A stretch of 64,000 nt of DNA, taken from contig CM057456.1 in the NCBI GenBank assembly GCA_016271365.2, forward strand, positions 167,417,501 through 167,481,500, in the 5' to 3' direction. Source of the DNA: Neoceratodus forsteri (lineage: Eukaryota > Chordata > Ceratodontiformes > Ceratodontidae). Shown here piece after piece: positions 22,773 through 34,936 of the stretch; positions within the stretch are counted from its first letter, which is position 1, and each line of letters starts with the position of its first letter. The notes under the pieces are model-generated. The model saw only the letters and a list, made by a program, of their open reading frames with translations, did no database searches and had not been told where the DNA came from. A program made the translations under genes and the position numbers.

Positions 22773-23755
22773 TCATAATCAGTCTGCCTAAAAGATTGCC
22801 TTCCTTTATGGTAACCATGCAGTCTATAGTAAGCATTATGATGAGTTGCTCTTTCACAGAATTTTAAGCATTTTTCATTTTTCTCTATTATTTCCATGTT
22901 CCAGTATATCCTTACACAGGCAATATCTGTCAACTTACTATTTTACAGTGGGCGGAAATTATCTGTTAAACGTTGTACAGCCTACACAGCAAATGATTTA
23001 CTATTATCAACAATGTATGGATCCCATAAAATCTGGCAGTCCTAATCTCTTCAAGATGTTATTTAACTTATGAAACCACATGGTTTCATGTTTAATGCTA
23101 TGACTATCCAGCCAACATATATAACGTGTTCCATCTTCTTCAAAGTTTACAATCTTTTCCCAAAACTTTATTGCACAAATCTATGTTAATAGCAAAACAG
23201 GCTTTAAACTGAATTCTACTCTAAGCAGGGCAGTTAGTTGATTCCTTTGCAGACTAAACATTTGTTTATAAAATATGATTTATATTGTTTCTAATTCTTT
23301 CGCACGTTTACTAAACAACCATATTTCTGATCCATATACAAGCCATTGATTTTAGCCTCAAATGCTTGCCTAAAGGCTGCGAATGAGTTCCCAGCAAAAC
23401 ATCTGCTAAAATGGAGGATACCTCTTAGGCCTAAATTCCTTGATTTCTTATATGTGCTGTATGATCATTCCAGGACATAGGCTTCTCCATATTTAAACCC
23501 AGGCATTTATTGTTATTAACTAGAGGGAAGAAACCAGGAAGGCATGCAGGTATAATCTTACTCTTCCAAATAATACAATTTTAGACTTCTCTTTATTTAA
23601 AGTGTAAGTCCCAGACTGTTCAGCTTGGAGACGGACTTATCTATTGCCCTTTTCAGACCCAAGGGTGTAAGGGAGCATAAAAGCAGACCATCTGAATACA
23701 TTAAAACATAAATCTCCCTATCTTGGATTTTCAAGGAGGGGTATGTCTAAACATG

Positions 23756-24190
23756 CTAAAGCTTCATGCATGGATTCCATAAGTTAAATAATAATGGTGC
23801 CAGAAGGCAACCCTGCTTTATGCCCTCTTTAATGACTGCAGAATCAGAAATTAACCCACTTTTTGTAATTCTGACAGAACTTGTTGTGTTCCTATGTACC
23901 AACTGTAGTAGTGCTAATAAACTTTTATCTATGCCATATTCAGTGAGAATTTCGCAAAGTGTTACTCTGTTGACATTGCCAAAAGTGGATCTGAAATCTA
24001 AACAGCCTAAGCATAACATGCCCTTTTTAACTAGTGTATATTTTTCAGTGAAATGATTGACTGTAAATATATTATCTAAAGTACTATATCCCTCCCTAAA
24101 TCCAGCTTGAAAATAATAAATATGTTGATTTTCCCTGACCCATGCATCAAGTATAAGAAAGAAATACCCGTGTATAGATTTTAAAGCCAA
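23756..24190 (-). pseudogene. LINE reverse-transcriptase core fragment
   Basis: 144 codons carry RT blocks in order: YYFQAGFREGYSTLDNIF, KGMLCLGCLDFRSTFGNVNR (the AFD-type palm motif with its Asp retained as LDF), then GIKQGCLLAPLLFNLW. The frame ends before the YxDD box, which I do not find in the following bases. It belongs to the interrupted minus-strand LINE. It is inactive because the catalytic pair is missing. Confidence 0.65.
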
Positions 24191-24439
24191 TACATAATAA
24201 TGGGTCTATAATTATCAGGATCAGTCACATTTCCTTTTTAATAAAGAAGTACAATCAGTCCTTTATCCCAACCCTGTGGTAATGTTAGTGTCTTATTAAT
24301 AGCATTAAACATGGATGTAAAAATTTTCAGCTACCACATTGGATTTACCAGAAATAGCTCTGCTGTGAGACCATCCAGTCCCACAACCTTATTTCTCTTT
24401 TGAGACACAGCATAGGTGATATTCTTTTCACTTATAAAA

Positions 24440-24772
24440 TGCTCCAATCCTCTGAGCTAATGCAGCAATGTGGTCTTACTTATTCTGCAAAATGCGTTGT
24501 GCTTAGGCTACATAATAGGCAGCTCGAGGTCAAGGGAGCAAAATCCAGTAGTAGGCTAAATTTCTTCTCTCTACGGGCCCCTAGAGCATGGAACTCTCTT
24601 CCCCAGGATCTAGTAGACTGCAATAATTTGAATGCATTTAAAAAGGGACTCAACATTTGGTTAATGCCAAATGAAACTTGGAATCAATCGTCCACACGAT
24701 GTGGGGGACAGTCCCGTTGGGCTTCAGCCTTCTTTTGTCCTACAATACCAAGTAAACCAAGTAAGTAAACAG
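24440..24772 (+). mobile_element. L2-type LINE 3' fragment inserted in the older LINE
   Basis: The plus strand encodes SSSRLNFFSLRAPRAWNSLPQDLVDCNNLNAFKKGLNIWL. The pattern FS..AP+.WNSLP...FK..L is the C-terminus of L2/Rex-type LINEs. The fragment ends in a short 'aagtaagtaaac' tail. On both sides the minus-strand LINE resumes (SEKNITYAVSQKRN on one side, EEEILQC on the other), so this is a nested insertion. Confidence 0.65.
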
Positions 24773-25512
24773 CATTGTAGTATTTCTTCCTCACGAAAGG
24801 TCAGAGGGGCATAACTATCAGGGAAGTTAACTGAGCTGTAGTTAACATAATTTTCACTATGTTTTACATTATATTTCTGCTGAAAATAAATATACCTTAT
24901 TTGACTACTGATGACTAAAATGTATTAATCTGTTATACATTCCAACTTCTACCAAATCCCAAGAGCCCTTACTGTCTTTATTATAGTTTCCTATAAATTT
25001 TCCAGAGGTTATCTCTATGCCATCTCTTTTTTATGTTTAATCAACTTGGCCTATTCTTTTTCAGACTAGTAAGGGCAGCCCTTTGGGCAGCATCTGTGGA
25101 CCTCTTAACAACCTTTCCTATTTGATGTATAGATTTGTTTAGGTATATACAATCCTTGTCACACCACTTCTTGCGGTTTACCTGGCCACTGGTGAGTTGT
25201 ACCCTGTCCTCGTAAGTCAATTTACTTCTCAGGTGAACAGCTACAAAACTACACACTTCATAAGCCTTTTTCTGAATTATCTGGTTGTCCTTGGTTGAAA
25301 CCAAATAGTCTATACCTTTTAAAGTCTCTCACACCATATCAGTCAAGAATGGTACCCATATAATCAATTCCTTATTTCTTACAATCATATTCCTGTCTAC
25401 ATCCATCACATCATTATAATTTTGATATGTTGCCTGTTTCTTTTTAATATTCATAACCAACAATATTGGGAGATGGTCACTTTCCTAACTATCTAGAACC
25501 TGAAAACTCACT

Positions 25513-27312
25513 GGGCCAGATATTCAAAACTTTGCACTGGGCGCAAACTGTTTGCACAGGGTTAGCATTAGGTTTGTGTGGGTCTACTATATTCAAAAGG
25601 TCAGACAGAGTGGGCAAACTGCATAAGCACTGGGCAAAATTTTAATGTATGCAAGGAGCAAACTGATGGGGCATGTACATGAAAACAAACACAATGCTAC
25701 CTGTATATTCAGCTATCAGTGCCACACAAAGTGTTTTTGCGTGACTTAGTGCAACACTTTACTTGGTGCAAATTACTGCCCAGGAAAAGGTAGTCTTAAC
25801 TCTCGGCAAACCAGCCTGGTGCAACTTTATGGCTTTGTGAGGCTTTGCACAAGTTTTATGTGGCTTTGCATGACCCTAACTATTTAGAATGAAACATAGA
25901 AATAAGTCAGACATAGAAGAAACATGCTGCTCACAGATGGCATCCCTATGATGCCGTCATCTGCCACCAATCCCAGCCATGCCAGGCAATAAGTGGTGAC
26001 CAGGCTCCCAGTGGACACCATGGCAGTGCGGCCATACAGCACACACCTGTGGATCACCCTTCGGTGGATACCAACAGATGCCAGCATACACATGCAGCAC
26101 TGTGGGCATGGAGGGTGTTGAGGAGAGGGTGTACAAGTGGCCAGGCTGCACCACAGACTGGGTGCAGCCACAAGGCTGGGACAAGCCATGCAGTGCAAAT
26201 GGGCCAGTGTTGGGAATACCCCAACACTAGTGTGCCTGACTGATGATATTTACTCCCCCAGCCACATACTGCACATCTGTGCAGTTACCGCAGCACGCAC
26301 AGCCAGCCGTGTATATGTCACTGTGAGTATCCCATACCAGTGGTGTAGCATCTGTGGGTCATACAACAGCATAACAGTAATGTCCACTGTCAATAAACAC
26401 CTGCAAGTTGGGCCTGTCGCTGTGTACAGTGCAGTGGACATCACTGCCCTACACACCATAGGCATTGCTGTGTCCCTCACACTACTGGCCCCTTTGCTAC
26501 TGTAGTGTCTGCAGTGCACCGTAGCAGGAACTACAGTTTGACAATTGCATGCAGCACCACCACCTGCGCCTGTGCTGTGTAGTTCCCTGGGGCACAATAT
26601 TCTATGCTGTACTGTACAAATGTGGCCTGCAGCTTCCACCATGCACTGCCAGACTGAGCTACAGGTGGAGTTATGGGCAGACCAAGGCAGCCCCTGTACT
26701 TCCAGACTGACCTACAAGTGGAGCTGTGGGACCCTGCAATAGTGCTGGGCAAACTGCATGCAAATCAGGTCATAATGAGATGCTAATCTGGATGTTTGCC
26801 CCCCAGACTACCTAAGTAGGCTCATTTGAATGTCACTTTTGAATATGGGAAATGTTTGCCCTGGGCAAATATGATAGAACTGGGCAAACGGCTTAGCTCC
26901 GCGCTAAACCTGCGCAAATGTGTTGGTGCCTCGCAAACATTTCGGAAACATTGCATATTTCTGCACAATGTAATTTCACATATGGTGATGCTTGCAGTTT
27001 TACTGACTCCACTCCTTTGCTAGCACACACATTGGCCACATAGGTCACCTCTACCTTCCTTCACGTGCTGTGAACTGGGATGCTGTTGTGGTTTGCACTT
27101 CCTGGTTGCTATATTCAGAGCTGTCTTATTCCTGGGCTATTTTTGCACTGCACTCCCAGACCAGTTTGCCTGGCTTCCTTAGCATACTATATTCAGCAGG
27201 TTTAGCACCGGGGCTATCCCTTTCAAGTATAGCGGGCTACTTGTTCTGGGTTAATTTAGCATGCCGGGCAGTGCTAATTTAGCCCCGGGGCAAAGTTTTG
27301 GATATCTGGCCC
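25513..27312. mobile_element. Harbinger-like element, 1.8 kb, 23-bp inverted ends
   Basis: The left end gggccagatattcaaaact and the reverse complement of the right end gggccagatatccaaaact differ at one base over the first 23. It is inserted between the ESDHLPILL and DLNARVGD parts of the LINE endonuclease, which sets clean limits. 'GGGCCAGATATTCAAA...' ends with many GGGCAAA / GCGCAAA repeats inside are typical of PIF/Harbinger non-autonomous elements. The 3-base flanks are act and aca, so the target duplication is imperfect. The internal frames (for example 25,884-26,198 minus) carry no domain I recognise. Confidence 0.6.
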
Positions 27313-27672
27313 ACAATGTTTTGAAAAGAAAAGATGTTCACGATACAGAGATTGAGCACTCCCCAAAATTTGTAGGGAATGGAATTTCATACTGTCTACC
27401 CCTTGAAAACCTACAGCTGGCAATTCTCAGGAAGCTGTTAGCAAGGATATTTAAAAGCTGGAGTCCCTTCTTGGTTACTTTCAGTTCCATAGAAATTCTT
27501 ATAGCTATGTAGTGTTATCAATCTGCCATTTTTTGTGAATACACCTCTTGTTTATCCCCTACCCTTGCATTTAAGTCTCCCATAAGTATAAGTGGGATCC
27601 CATTACTTGAAGATTTTTATAAGAGTTTCAATACTTGTGAGGATCTCTACATCTTTAGATTTTTGAGACAGG

Positions 27673-28013
27673 TAGGGTTACCACCTTTTAAGAAGCCCAA
27701 AGTGGGACATTTCTTACTGAAACATGATTTTTTGCAGGACAGTATGTAACCTCAACCAATGCAACAGACTTGTTTTCGCTGTATAATCAGAATTAAGGCT
27801 AAGTATTGTAGTTTCTTAGTTGCTTCTATTGTTTCTTATCATTTTAGGGTATTTTAGTTACAGTATTATAGTTTTCTGCAACATTAAGGGGAAGTTAGAA
27901 AATATTTTTTCTACTATAAAGTCAGGACATGTAGTATTTTTCATGTTTTTTTGCAGGACACAGCTGCCCAAATCAGGATTGTCCTGCGAAAATCAGGACA
28001 GGTGGTAACCCTA
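27673..28013. mobile_element. Non-autonomous hAT-like element, 341 bp, perfect 8-bp target duplication
   Basis: The inverted ends are tagggttaccacct at the left and aggtggtaaccctaa-type (aggtggtaaccct plus a) at the right, 14 bases complementary. The 8-base gagacagg flanks it exactly at 27665-27672 and 28014-28021. Eight-base duplications and TAGGGTTRCCA ends are hAT features. No ORF. It sits in the endonuclease part of the old LINE, so it is younger than that element. Confidence 0.85.
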
Positions 28014-28162
28014 GAGACAGGCAGAATGTATAAATTTATTGTAATGAATTCCACCTTTATACTGGAGGATACAGCCACACACAGAAAATAATGGTAACCC
28101 ATCTTCAGATTTATACTAATGTGAAAATGGTTTATAGCGTATGGTGGAATGTTGTTCCAACC

Positions 28163-28265
28163 CGATTTCCACCTCAGCTGAACACTGTTGTACCACAGTT
28201 CAAAGGTCATGGAACATGACTGTGCCCTTCTATTGTACAACAGCATTTCAGCTGATTTGGAAAGC
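28163..28265. repeat. Imperfect 100-bp palindrome
   Basis: tcagctgaacactgttgtac (28174-28193) pairs with gtacaacagcatttcagctga (28235-28255). Outer bases (gatttcca / tttggaaagc) and inner bases (cacagt / actgtg) extend the fold over about 100 bases. Confidence 0.6.
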
Positions 28266-28396
28266 ACGTGAGCCATACAGTTTTAAAACAGCTGAGACAA
28301 CAGAAACTGCCAAATGCAGGATCAAGCAGATAAATGGTAGTAGAGGGATTACTACCTACCCTTGGTTGATTGCTGTTACTAGGATTTGCTGAAATG

Positions 28397-30245
28397 TTTT
28401 TTATTTATTTATTTATTTCAGATTGGGATAATACCTTTGAGTCTGGGACTCATCTACAAAGGTTCCAGGTCAATACAGGTATGAGGATAGACAGGCAAAA
28501 CATAGTTACAGATTGGTACACAATGTAAGGAGCGTATACAAAGCAGTAGAAAAATGAGTTACTCTTGGTACAAACTGTTGCAAATGGCAGTCAGTGAAAC
28601 TAGTCATACAGAAGGCCACAGATTTTGTATATACATAAGTGCAATTAGGAGGGGTGAAATATTGATTCAGAGAGAGTACAAATTGTGAGAAGAGGGAGTA
28701 GAAATGTAAAATGAGAAGAGGGGAAGAGCAGAGTTCACAGATAATAACAAGTAGAGGACTAGATTGGGTATAGAGGAGCAGCCAGAGACAGTCTTTGTCA
28801 GCTAAGGCATGAGAGGAGCGTTTTAGGGGCTAGTAAGAGTCCAGGAGGAAGGGAAGAGTAGTAGAACAAGGGAGAAAGGTGGGGGGGCAGGTGCAGGGAG
28901 AGAGGGAGGGTTTAAAGAGAGGGGAGGGCTGCGTGAGGAAGGGGGAAGAAATCAAGGAGGGAGCAGAGACAGCAGGTGAGTGAGGGATGTGAGGTAGTAT
29001 GGATGTATAGTGGGCCAGGGAAGGAGTAGAGGTTGGAGCAGGAGAGGGTAATGGTAATTAAAGGCAGTTACAAACATTTTCCCTGGCCAGGTGTGCTCAC
29101 AGTCCAGAACTGAATTGGCCAAAATTATTACATTCAGTCAGGACCTTAGGGAGATTGTTGAACCACTTTGGGCTACAGAAAGAGAAGGATCGCTGCACTT
29201 GGCAAGTTCTCTTGAATGGTACCAACAGCCCACCTTTGTCTGCATTCCGGGTCCTTAAGAGGGGCTGTGTTGCTACGAAGAGGCTGGACCTAGAGCCAGA
29301 GGTGAGTCCTAACAGAGACTTCTTGGCTAGTAGGCAAGACTGGAAGGCAATTCTGCTTTGTAAGAGGAGCCACACAGTCTCCTGGTAGAGGGCACATGTG
29401 TATGTCCGGTGATCCACCCCCAGGATCAAATTACATTCTTTATTAAGAAGAGTTTTGACCCTTTTAAGGACAGTGTTGGTGGTAGCGCCATAGATAACAA
29501 GGCCGTAATCTATGGTGGATAGGACAGAGCAGCTAGTGACCAGTTTCAATGCTTCTGGGGTCATGGAGTACCGGTGTCAGTAGAGGACTTCTAGTTTAGC
29601 GTGGCAGATTTAACAACGTGGTCAACATGTGCACCAAAGGATAGAGTGTTGTCCAGGAAAATCCCTAGGTATTTAAAGGTGCACACCTGCTCCAATGTGA
29701 CTCCTTCATGGCTCTGAACTCATAGGGGTTCATATTTCTTCCTGATCTGGGGTACAGAAAAGTGCATGCTCTTAGTTTTTTTATGGTTGAGCAAGAGTTT
29801 ATTGTCCATGAACCATTTTTCAAGTCCTTGGAAGCTGTTTTGAAGTTCAGAGGAGATGGATGCAGCATTTTTCCCCTGAGACAGAGATTACCGCATCAAC
29901 TGCATAGAGTACAATTTTTGACAGACAGGCTGATAGTAATGGGTTAATAAAGAGACTGAAGAGAAGCAACCCTAAAATGGACCTTTGGGGACACCCAGGC
30001 AGATGTCCCTAGGCTGTGAGAAGGTCCCATTTATTTTGACACTTTGGGTCCTCTGTGAGAGGTCGCAGTTGAACCAAGTCACCACATCATGAGACAGTCC
30101 CAGGGAGAGAAGACTATGTAGCAGGAGTTGATGGTTGATAGTGTCGAAGGCTTTTGTAAGATCTATAAAGATAGACCCCACAGCTAGACCATCCTCAAAG
30201 ACATCATAGATGTAGACGGTGAAGTCAACCAGGGAAGAGACAGTA
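28397..30245 (-). mobile_element. L2-type LINE, 5'-truncated, minus strand
   Basis: A TTTATTTATTTATTT run at 28,400-28,422 is the element's (AAAT)n tail on the minus strand. Upstream on that strand the C-terminal part reads STIDYGLVIYGATTNTVL, then a decayed FSFCSPKWFNNLPKVL (29,097-29,564), the FS..P+.WN.LP pattern of L2/Rex-type LINEs. Further up is the RT palm segment IFIDLTKAFDTINHQLLL (29,972-30,181), ending at GVPKG. The copy appears to start near 30,245, where VDFTVYIYDVFEDGLA ends. Stops and gaps make it inactive. Bases 28,430-29,090 are its purine-rich 3' UTR. Confidence 0.7.
29097..30245 (-). pseudogene. L2-type LINE ORF2 relic (RT palm to C-terminus)
   Basis: Three separated frames on the minus strand: the palm segment DLTKAFDTINHQLL with its Asp retained, then YLSxRTQ-like sequence 'CDLSQRTQSVKINGTFSQ', then the thumb/C-terminal block with DYGLVIYG, RVKTLLNKECNLILG and RSFSFCSPKWFNNLPK. 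No YxDD-type box can be read; about 300 bases between blocks are scrambled by shifts. It represents an RT once encoded by the element, not a working gene. Confidence 0.6.
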
Positions 30246-30440
30246 GAGTGCTTAAATTATTTCTTCCTATAATACATTTGTCAAGGTTGTTCAATTTATT
30301 TAGATCTTCTGCTCTTTTTAGTTTCTCATTAGTGATTTCTAGAATCATTTTTAAATCTTGTAGTTCAGTGCATTTAGGGCAAGTAACATGTCTGGAGTTA
30401 TTAAATATGAATACATGCCGCATGAAGAACATTTGATAAG
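30246..30440 (-). pseudogene. Short Cys/coiled-coil fragment, possibly LINE ORF1
   Basis: The minus strand reads HVTCPKCTELQDLKMILEI followed by TNEKLKRAEDLNKLNNL: a CxxC pair followed by a helical stretch with hydrophobic heptads. CR1/L2-type ORF1 proteins often have a CxxC motif followed by a coiled coil, so this may be an ORF1 relic next to the LINE. The match is short and the assignment tentative. Confidence 0.35.
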
Positions 30441-30612
30441 TGAACCTTCCCTGCTAAGTAACTCCATAAAATCTACTACTATATCCATTTCTATTTGTTA
30501 GGACAGTGACTGATAAGAATTAAAAAATATTTCTTACCATAGATTAGGTCAAACAGACAAGGGGTCTGGGCAGTGCCTCAGCTGCCTCAGCCATAAAGTT
30601 CAAAATATGTAA

Positions 30613-31018
30613 AGAGAGGCTAGAGTGTGGACTCCAATGGCTTAGTTGAAGCCACACATCTGCCATATTAGAAGAGGGTTCAGGTGCTGGCAGAAATGCA
30701 GGAACCCTTCTTGAAACTTAGCAGCACCAAAATACTGTGCTCACAGCAATGGAGTTATGCAATTGCTTATACAAGCAAAGGACAAATGAGCATACCTTGT
30801 TTTTGTCACCACAGCATGCAACTGCTTCATAATTTCCCTGCTGTCAATGGTGCTTCTTACCCAACTGGATCAGTACACTGCTGTGAGAACAGTGTGCTGG
30901 TGCTATCATCTATGTTTCAAGAAGGGTTTCTGAAATTCTGCCAGCACCTCAACCCTCCCCTAATATGGCAGATGCACAGCTTCAACTGAGCCATTGGAGT
31001 CCACCCTCTAGCCTCTCT
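30613..31018. mobile_element. Foldback (long inverted repeat) element, 406 bp
   Basis: The first about 150 bases (from agagaggctagag at 30613) are the reverse complement of the last about 150 bases (ending ctctagcctctct at 31018), with around 85% matching bases by eye. Shared phrases are ggactccaatggc, catctgccatatta and cccttcttgaaac. The short middle is unrelated. It is followed by a CT run, so a target duplication is not readable. There is no ORF of its own; the open frame at 30,684-30,989 is a by-product of the repeat. Confidence 0.8.
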
Positions 31019-33890
31019 CTCTCTCTCTATTAAACTCTATGGCCTTAGCAGACACTGGCAGAAGTGCTTGCCTCTGCTTTTATGACACCTGCACCGTGTG
31101 CTCACTGACGCTCGCTCAGGCATTTCCTTTAATGTAGTCCAGACCAGAAGTCACTTCAGTCACTTTCATTTCAGTAAAGCTGCAAGCTGTTTTATTTTTG
31201 CTTTTTAATTTTTTTGTGCCCAACAGAGGTCTCCCAGAAAAGTAATATGTTTAAAAAACCCTTACAGTTAAGCTAAGTAGCGTACAGTAGATAACGTTAT
31301 CACAGACCCATTAACTGAGTCCTCCCAATCTCTCACTCAGTCCCCTATCCAGACAGGCAGCAAGGGTGGAAGAGGAGTAGAATTTCTATGGCATTTTATT
31401 TTGTGAGGATAAGTCTTCTCCTTTGTTATGCAATTGATTCAGTAGTAAGTAAAAGTGCTGCTCAGAAGTATAGCTTAAAAATGATAAAACATGAAGGTAA
31501 AAAAGCTAAGTCATTTTCTAACGCTTATGGATTTCAGTACCAGACAAATAATTCCTTTCTTATCCCCTGTTTTGTACTGCTACACTATACTAATATCTCC
31601 CCAGTTAAAAGTATTCCCTATTGCTCCCTTGCAAATATAATACTGTATGATAACATTTTCAATGTTGTCTTATTTTCATTCTTTGATTTGTGAATCCCTT
31701 TCAGATAAATGATTGGCAATCTTATCCCTCTCTCAATCTTTTTTCTTTTTTCACTCTCTCCTTCTGTAAACATAACAGTGCAGTCTTAATAGTCCTCTAA
31801 ATTAGCATTGCTGTTATTCAGCAGACTTACTACCCTGTTATCATTTGTTTTCTTCCTTTCTACCTTTGTGTTTTTCTTTCACAAAGCTTTATTCTGGTCA
31901 AATACACCCTTCCCTTACATCTGTTTAATGTCTTACTAATTTTTCTTTTTTTTTTTTACAAAATGTATTCCTTCTATTGACTAAGTTAACTTTCTTTTCT
32001 GATATTCATTTCAGTATCCCGGCATGTGGTCGAAGCAAACTGAGCGACTCAAAAGGATCGACTCAATGTGTGCGCCTGCAATGTGAGTGAGTATGGAACT
32101 ATAGCGAGGTACATGGACAGCAAAGTAGGAAGGTCAGAATAGTGAGTGTTGCAGGGATTAGTGAGTGTAGATGGAGGAGGTTAGGTAGTGGGTGAGAGCT
32201 GGCTGCTGCTGAGCTGGCCACCTAGTGTGGTGGTAGATGTGGGCGTAGTTCGTAAACTTTGCTACACTTACTGTAGTATTTTGCACATAACCTGAATTTC
32301 ATGAAATACTCTGCAAAGTGATGTGGAAAACTTTGCGTTCCACATTAACGTGAAGTTCCCATTGTTCTCTAAGGACTTCGCATTACTTCACCTTTTGGGG
32401 GCTCTTTAAGGTGAATTTTGCAGTGATTCCTGGGATGTAAGGTCACATGGGCTCTATATTGTTTTGCACAGCCTCACTTCAGCGTAGTGTGTAGTGGAAA
32501 GCTGAAGACAGTTTGCTTTCAGAGCTCTGAGAATCAGTCCATTGAAAAACCTTTAAAAAAGCATTTTTGTGACAATATTTTGTGTCGAAATTTAGTACAT
32601 CAATTGTAGTAAACCCTTGTGTGTTTATATCATCGAGCATTTATTGATTTTATGTGAATATTGAATGTTAATTTAGTACATTCAGTCTCTGAACTGACAG
32701 ACACTGTAGAAGTGTGCTTCGGGGGAGAAGTTGATCTGTGGCGTAGAAGGGAGATTCACAGACCACAGTGAAAAGACAGGCTTTCCAGCCGTTTGCTAGT
32801 GTTTTAGTATTTGTGTGTTCAAGTACGCACAGTAATACTTCTATTAAATGTTTATCAGTATTTGCTGTTTGCTGTGCTGCTGTGCATTTTTCAGTCTGTT
32901 TAAAAGACTGTGTTGTAGTTCACTGAACTGTTAACATTTCTGCACATTACCTTTAGTCTGTGTGCATGCCATCAAGTCAGATGCATTTTATTGTGCCACT
33001 GTAATAGCAATTCTCTTAATTTCTTAGCCAGTCTGTGATATTTTTTTCTGTTTCTGTCTAGCTACTGCTGTTAATTCCTCCCCCAACAAAAGAAGGTATT
33101 GTTGTTCCACTTTTGGATTTCTGAAGACTGATTAAGGTCTTGTTGTGCCTGTGCGGCTACATCTCTTTAGTGCACAGTTTCCTTCTGGAAGTCATTGTTG
33201 TTTTTTGGCTTCTCATCCACCAAAAACTGAATACATATGATATTGCTGTTAATTGTCTGTGTTCAGTCTGTTGAAATTGTTGTCACTGTACCACTATCAT
33301 GTGTTTCCCCATAGTACCGTGAATACTGTCTCTCACTGCATATTATAACATTTAACCAAAAGAAAAATATATAATAAAGAAACATACCTATTGCAGTATT
33401 TTTGGCATTGTACTGTCTTGTGAATTTTCTTGATCTTGTTAGCAACCCACAAAATTAGAAAAGTCACTTTTTGCGATAAACGTGTTTCTTTTCTTGGACA
33501 CTGTGTGTAATCTAAAAAAATGCCCACAAAGACACAGCCAGGCAAAGGTGTGTTTCTAAATGTGGCATATAAGCCACATGAGTTAGTGGGGCATAAGCTT
33601 TGTCTCTGTGGGCAGGGCATTCCGTCACATCATATGAAATAAAGAAAAAAAGAAAAATCCTTGAAGGGAAAAAGTACTGTGTCAGAGAGAGTTAGGTCAG
33701 GCAAGGTCCCTGAATCTGTGTGGGTAGCAGCAGTGCCTGCAGCATCACCCTTAGCGTAGGTGGTATGCAAAATAAATTCTGCATGTGTGTCTGAAATAAA
33801 ATCTGCCAGCCAGTCATCAAGTAACAGCAAGTAGCCATGTAGATAAAAGTTGTGAATTAACACCGGAAGTTTACTACAGGCATGAGGAGG
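31019..33890. other. Unassigned AT-rich DNA
   Basis: About 2.9 kb without a recognised gene. A CT run follows the foldback element to 31,028. A small hairpin is formed by tgcccacaaagacaca (33521) and ctttgtctctgtgggca (about 33,598). The phrase cgtaaactttgctac near 32,251 recurs as agtaaaactttgctgc near 38,777 in the same orientation, which might mark ends of an old element. I cannot support more. Confidence 0.35.
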
Positions 33891-33930
33891 AGGACTTTGA
33901 ATCTTCCAGTAATGGTCAGAGTACCAGTGG

Positions 33931-34680
33931 TGATGCTCTGAGAAGCGCTGCCAGTGCCAAGTTCTTGACTCATATCACGTCATGACTTATGAGACAAATC
34001 ACATTCTTCATCTTCACGATCACGAATCACATCACTTCAACTTTTTTGTTGCAATCCTGTTTTTTTTTTAATGTAATAGTAGTAAGTAAGTGGTAAATTA
34101 ATTTTTATTCATATGAATAATGGAATACATTCAATTGAGCAAAGTTCATTTTCAATGAAGTTCCAGGCCAAGTAAAGTGCATAAGTTACATATATACTCA
34201 TCAACAATATAATATAAAGACAAAATAAACAATCACATTAAATACAGTTGACCAACAACAGCAACATTTAATCTTCGGTTACATCATTAATCAGATTCAG
34301 GACACCTAATTATCATGTCATGTCACTCAAGAACCTTTGTCCAGTACAACACTTCTTTTAGTGTTCACATTCTGTAGGATGCCCTACTAGCAGATGGACT
34401 TGAATCTTTGTCTTCACATCAAGCCAGCTCTATTTAATCCAGCAGATATAATCTCAGCAAAAACATTGTACAGTTCATGGAATTGCAGCCATAGATATTT
34501 CAACTTTTCAGTGGCAACTGTTTGTGGAAGCTCAGTTCCATCCACTTTCTGGTGCTCTGAGAAGTGCTGCAAGTGACAAGTTCATGACTCACATCATGGC
34601 TCACCAGATGAATCACATTCTTCATGGTCATCCTCATGTTCACGAATCACACCAGTTCCACTTTTTTTGGTGCAACCCTG
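33931..34680. repeat. Two diverged direct copies of a 135-bp segment
   Basis: 33,931-34,065 and 34,548-34,682 align from gatgctctgagaagcgctg / ggtgctctgagaagtgctg to caatcctgttttttt / caaccctgttttttt, at about 80% by eye. They are 617 bases apart and precede the hAT transposase relic. They may be internal repeats of one element or two insertions. Confidence 0.6.
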
Positions 34681-34936
34681 TTTTTTTCTAATCTTTGGTT
34701 TCCACCAGTGTACTAGGGATTAAACTGGTTTAAAATGAACTCTGAAATCTTGAAAAAAAAAGGATGAAAAGCAGAAAACTCTTTTGTTTACTAGTTTTGA
34801 GTAGCACACTAAGCTACACAGCTCCTGCTCTAACAAAGCGAAAGTCAAAGTGAAACTAATTCACAGACTTCCTGCCTGATTCCCTTCCTGCCTGCTCATT
34901 ATGTGACTTGCAGCATGTACCATTGTAATAGTAACA

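Larger units (their letters stand above)
22400..28130 (-). mobile_element. Old non-LTR retrotransposon (clade uncertain), minus strand, three times interrupted
   Basis: Reading the minus strand from about 28,130 downward, the blocks come in the order of one LINE ORF2. First are endonuclease pieces: MGYHYFLCVAVSS (28,030-28,100), LMGDLNARVGD near 27,575 and ESDHLPILL near 25,470. Then come linker sequence KWCDKDCIYLNK (25,170) and RT with QAGFREGYSTLDNIF and GIKQGCLLAPLLF (23,756-24,190). The C-terminal block SVEHLIFDCLLLD is at 22,690. The order is kept across three foreign inserts: an L2-type tail at about 24,440-24,772, a Harbinger-like element at 25,513-27,312 and a hAT-like element at 27,673-28,013. 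I cannot fix the clade; it is neither CR1 nor the L1 type seen here. Confidence 0.65.

Noticed and set aside
25884..26642. Cys-rich minus-strand frames within the Harbinger-like element
   Set aside because: No transposase or Myb motif is visible, and overlapping open frames on both strands indicate compositional bias.
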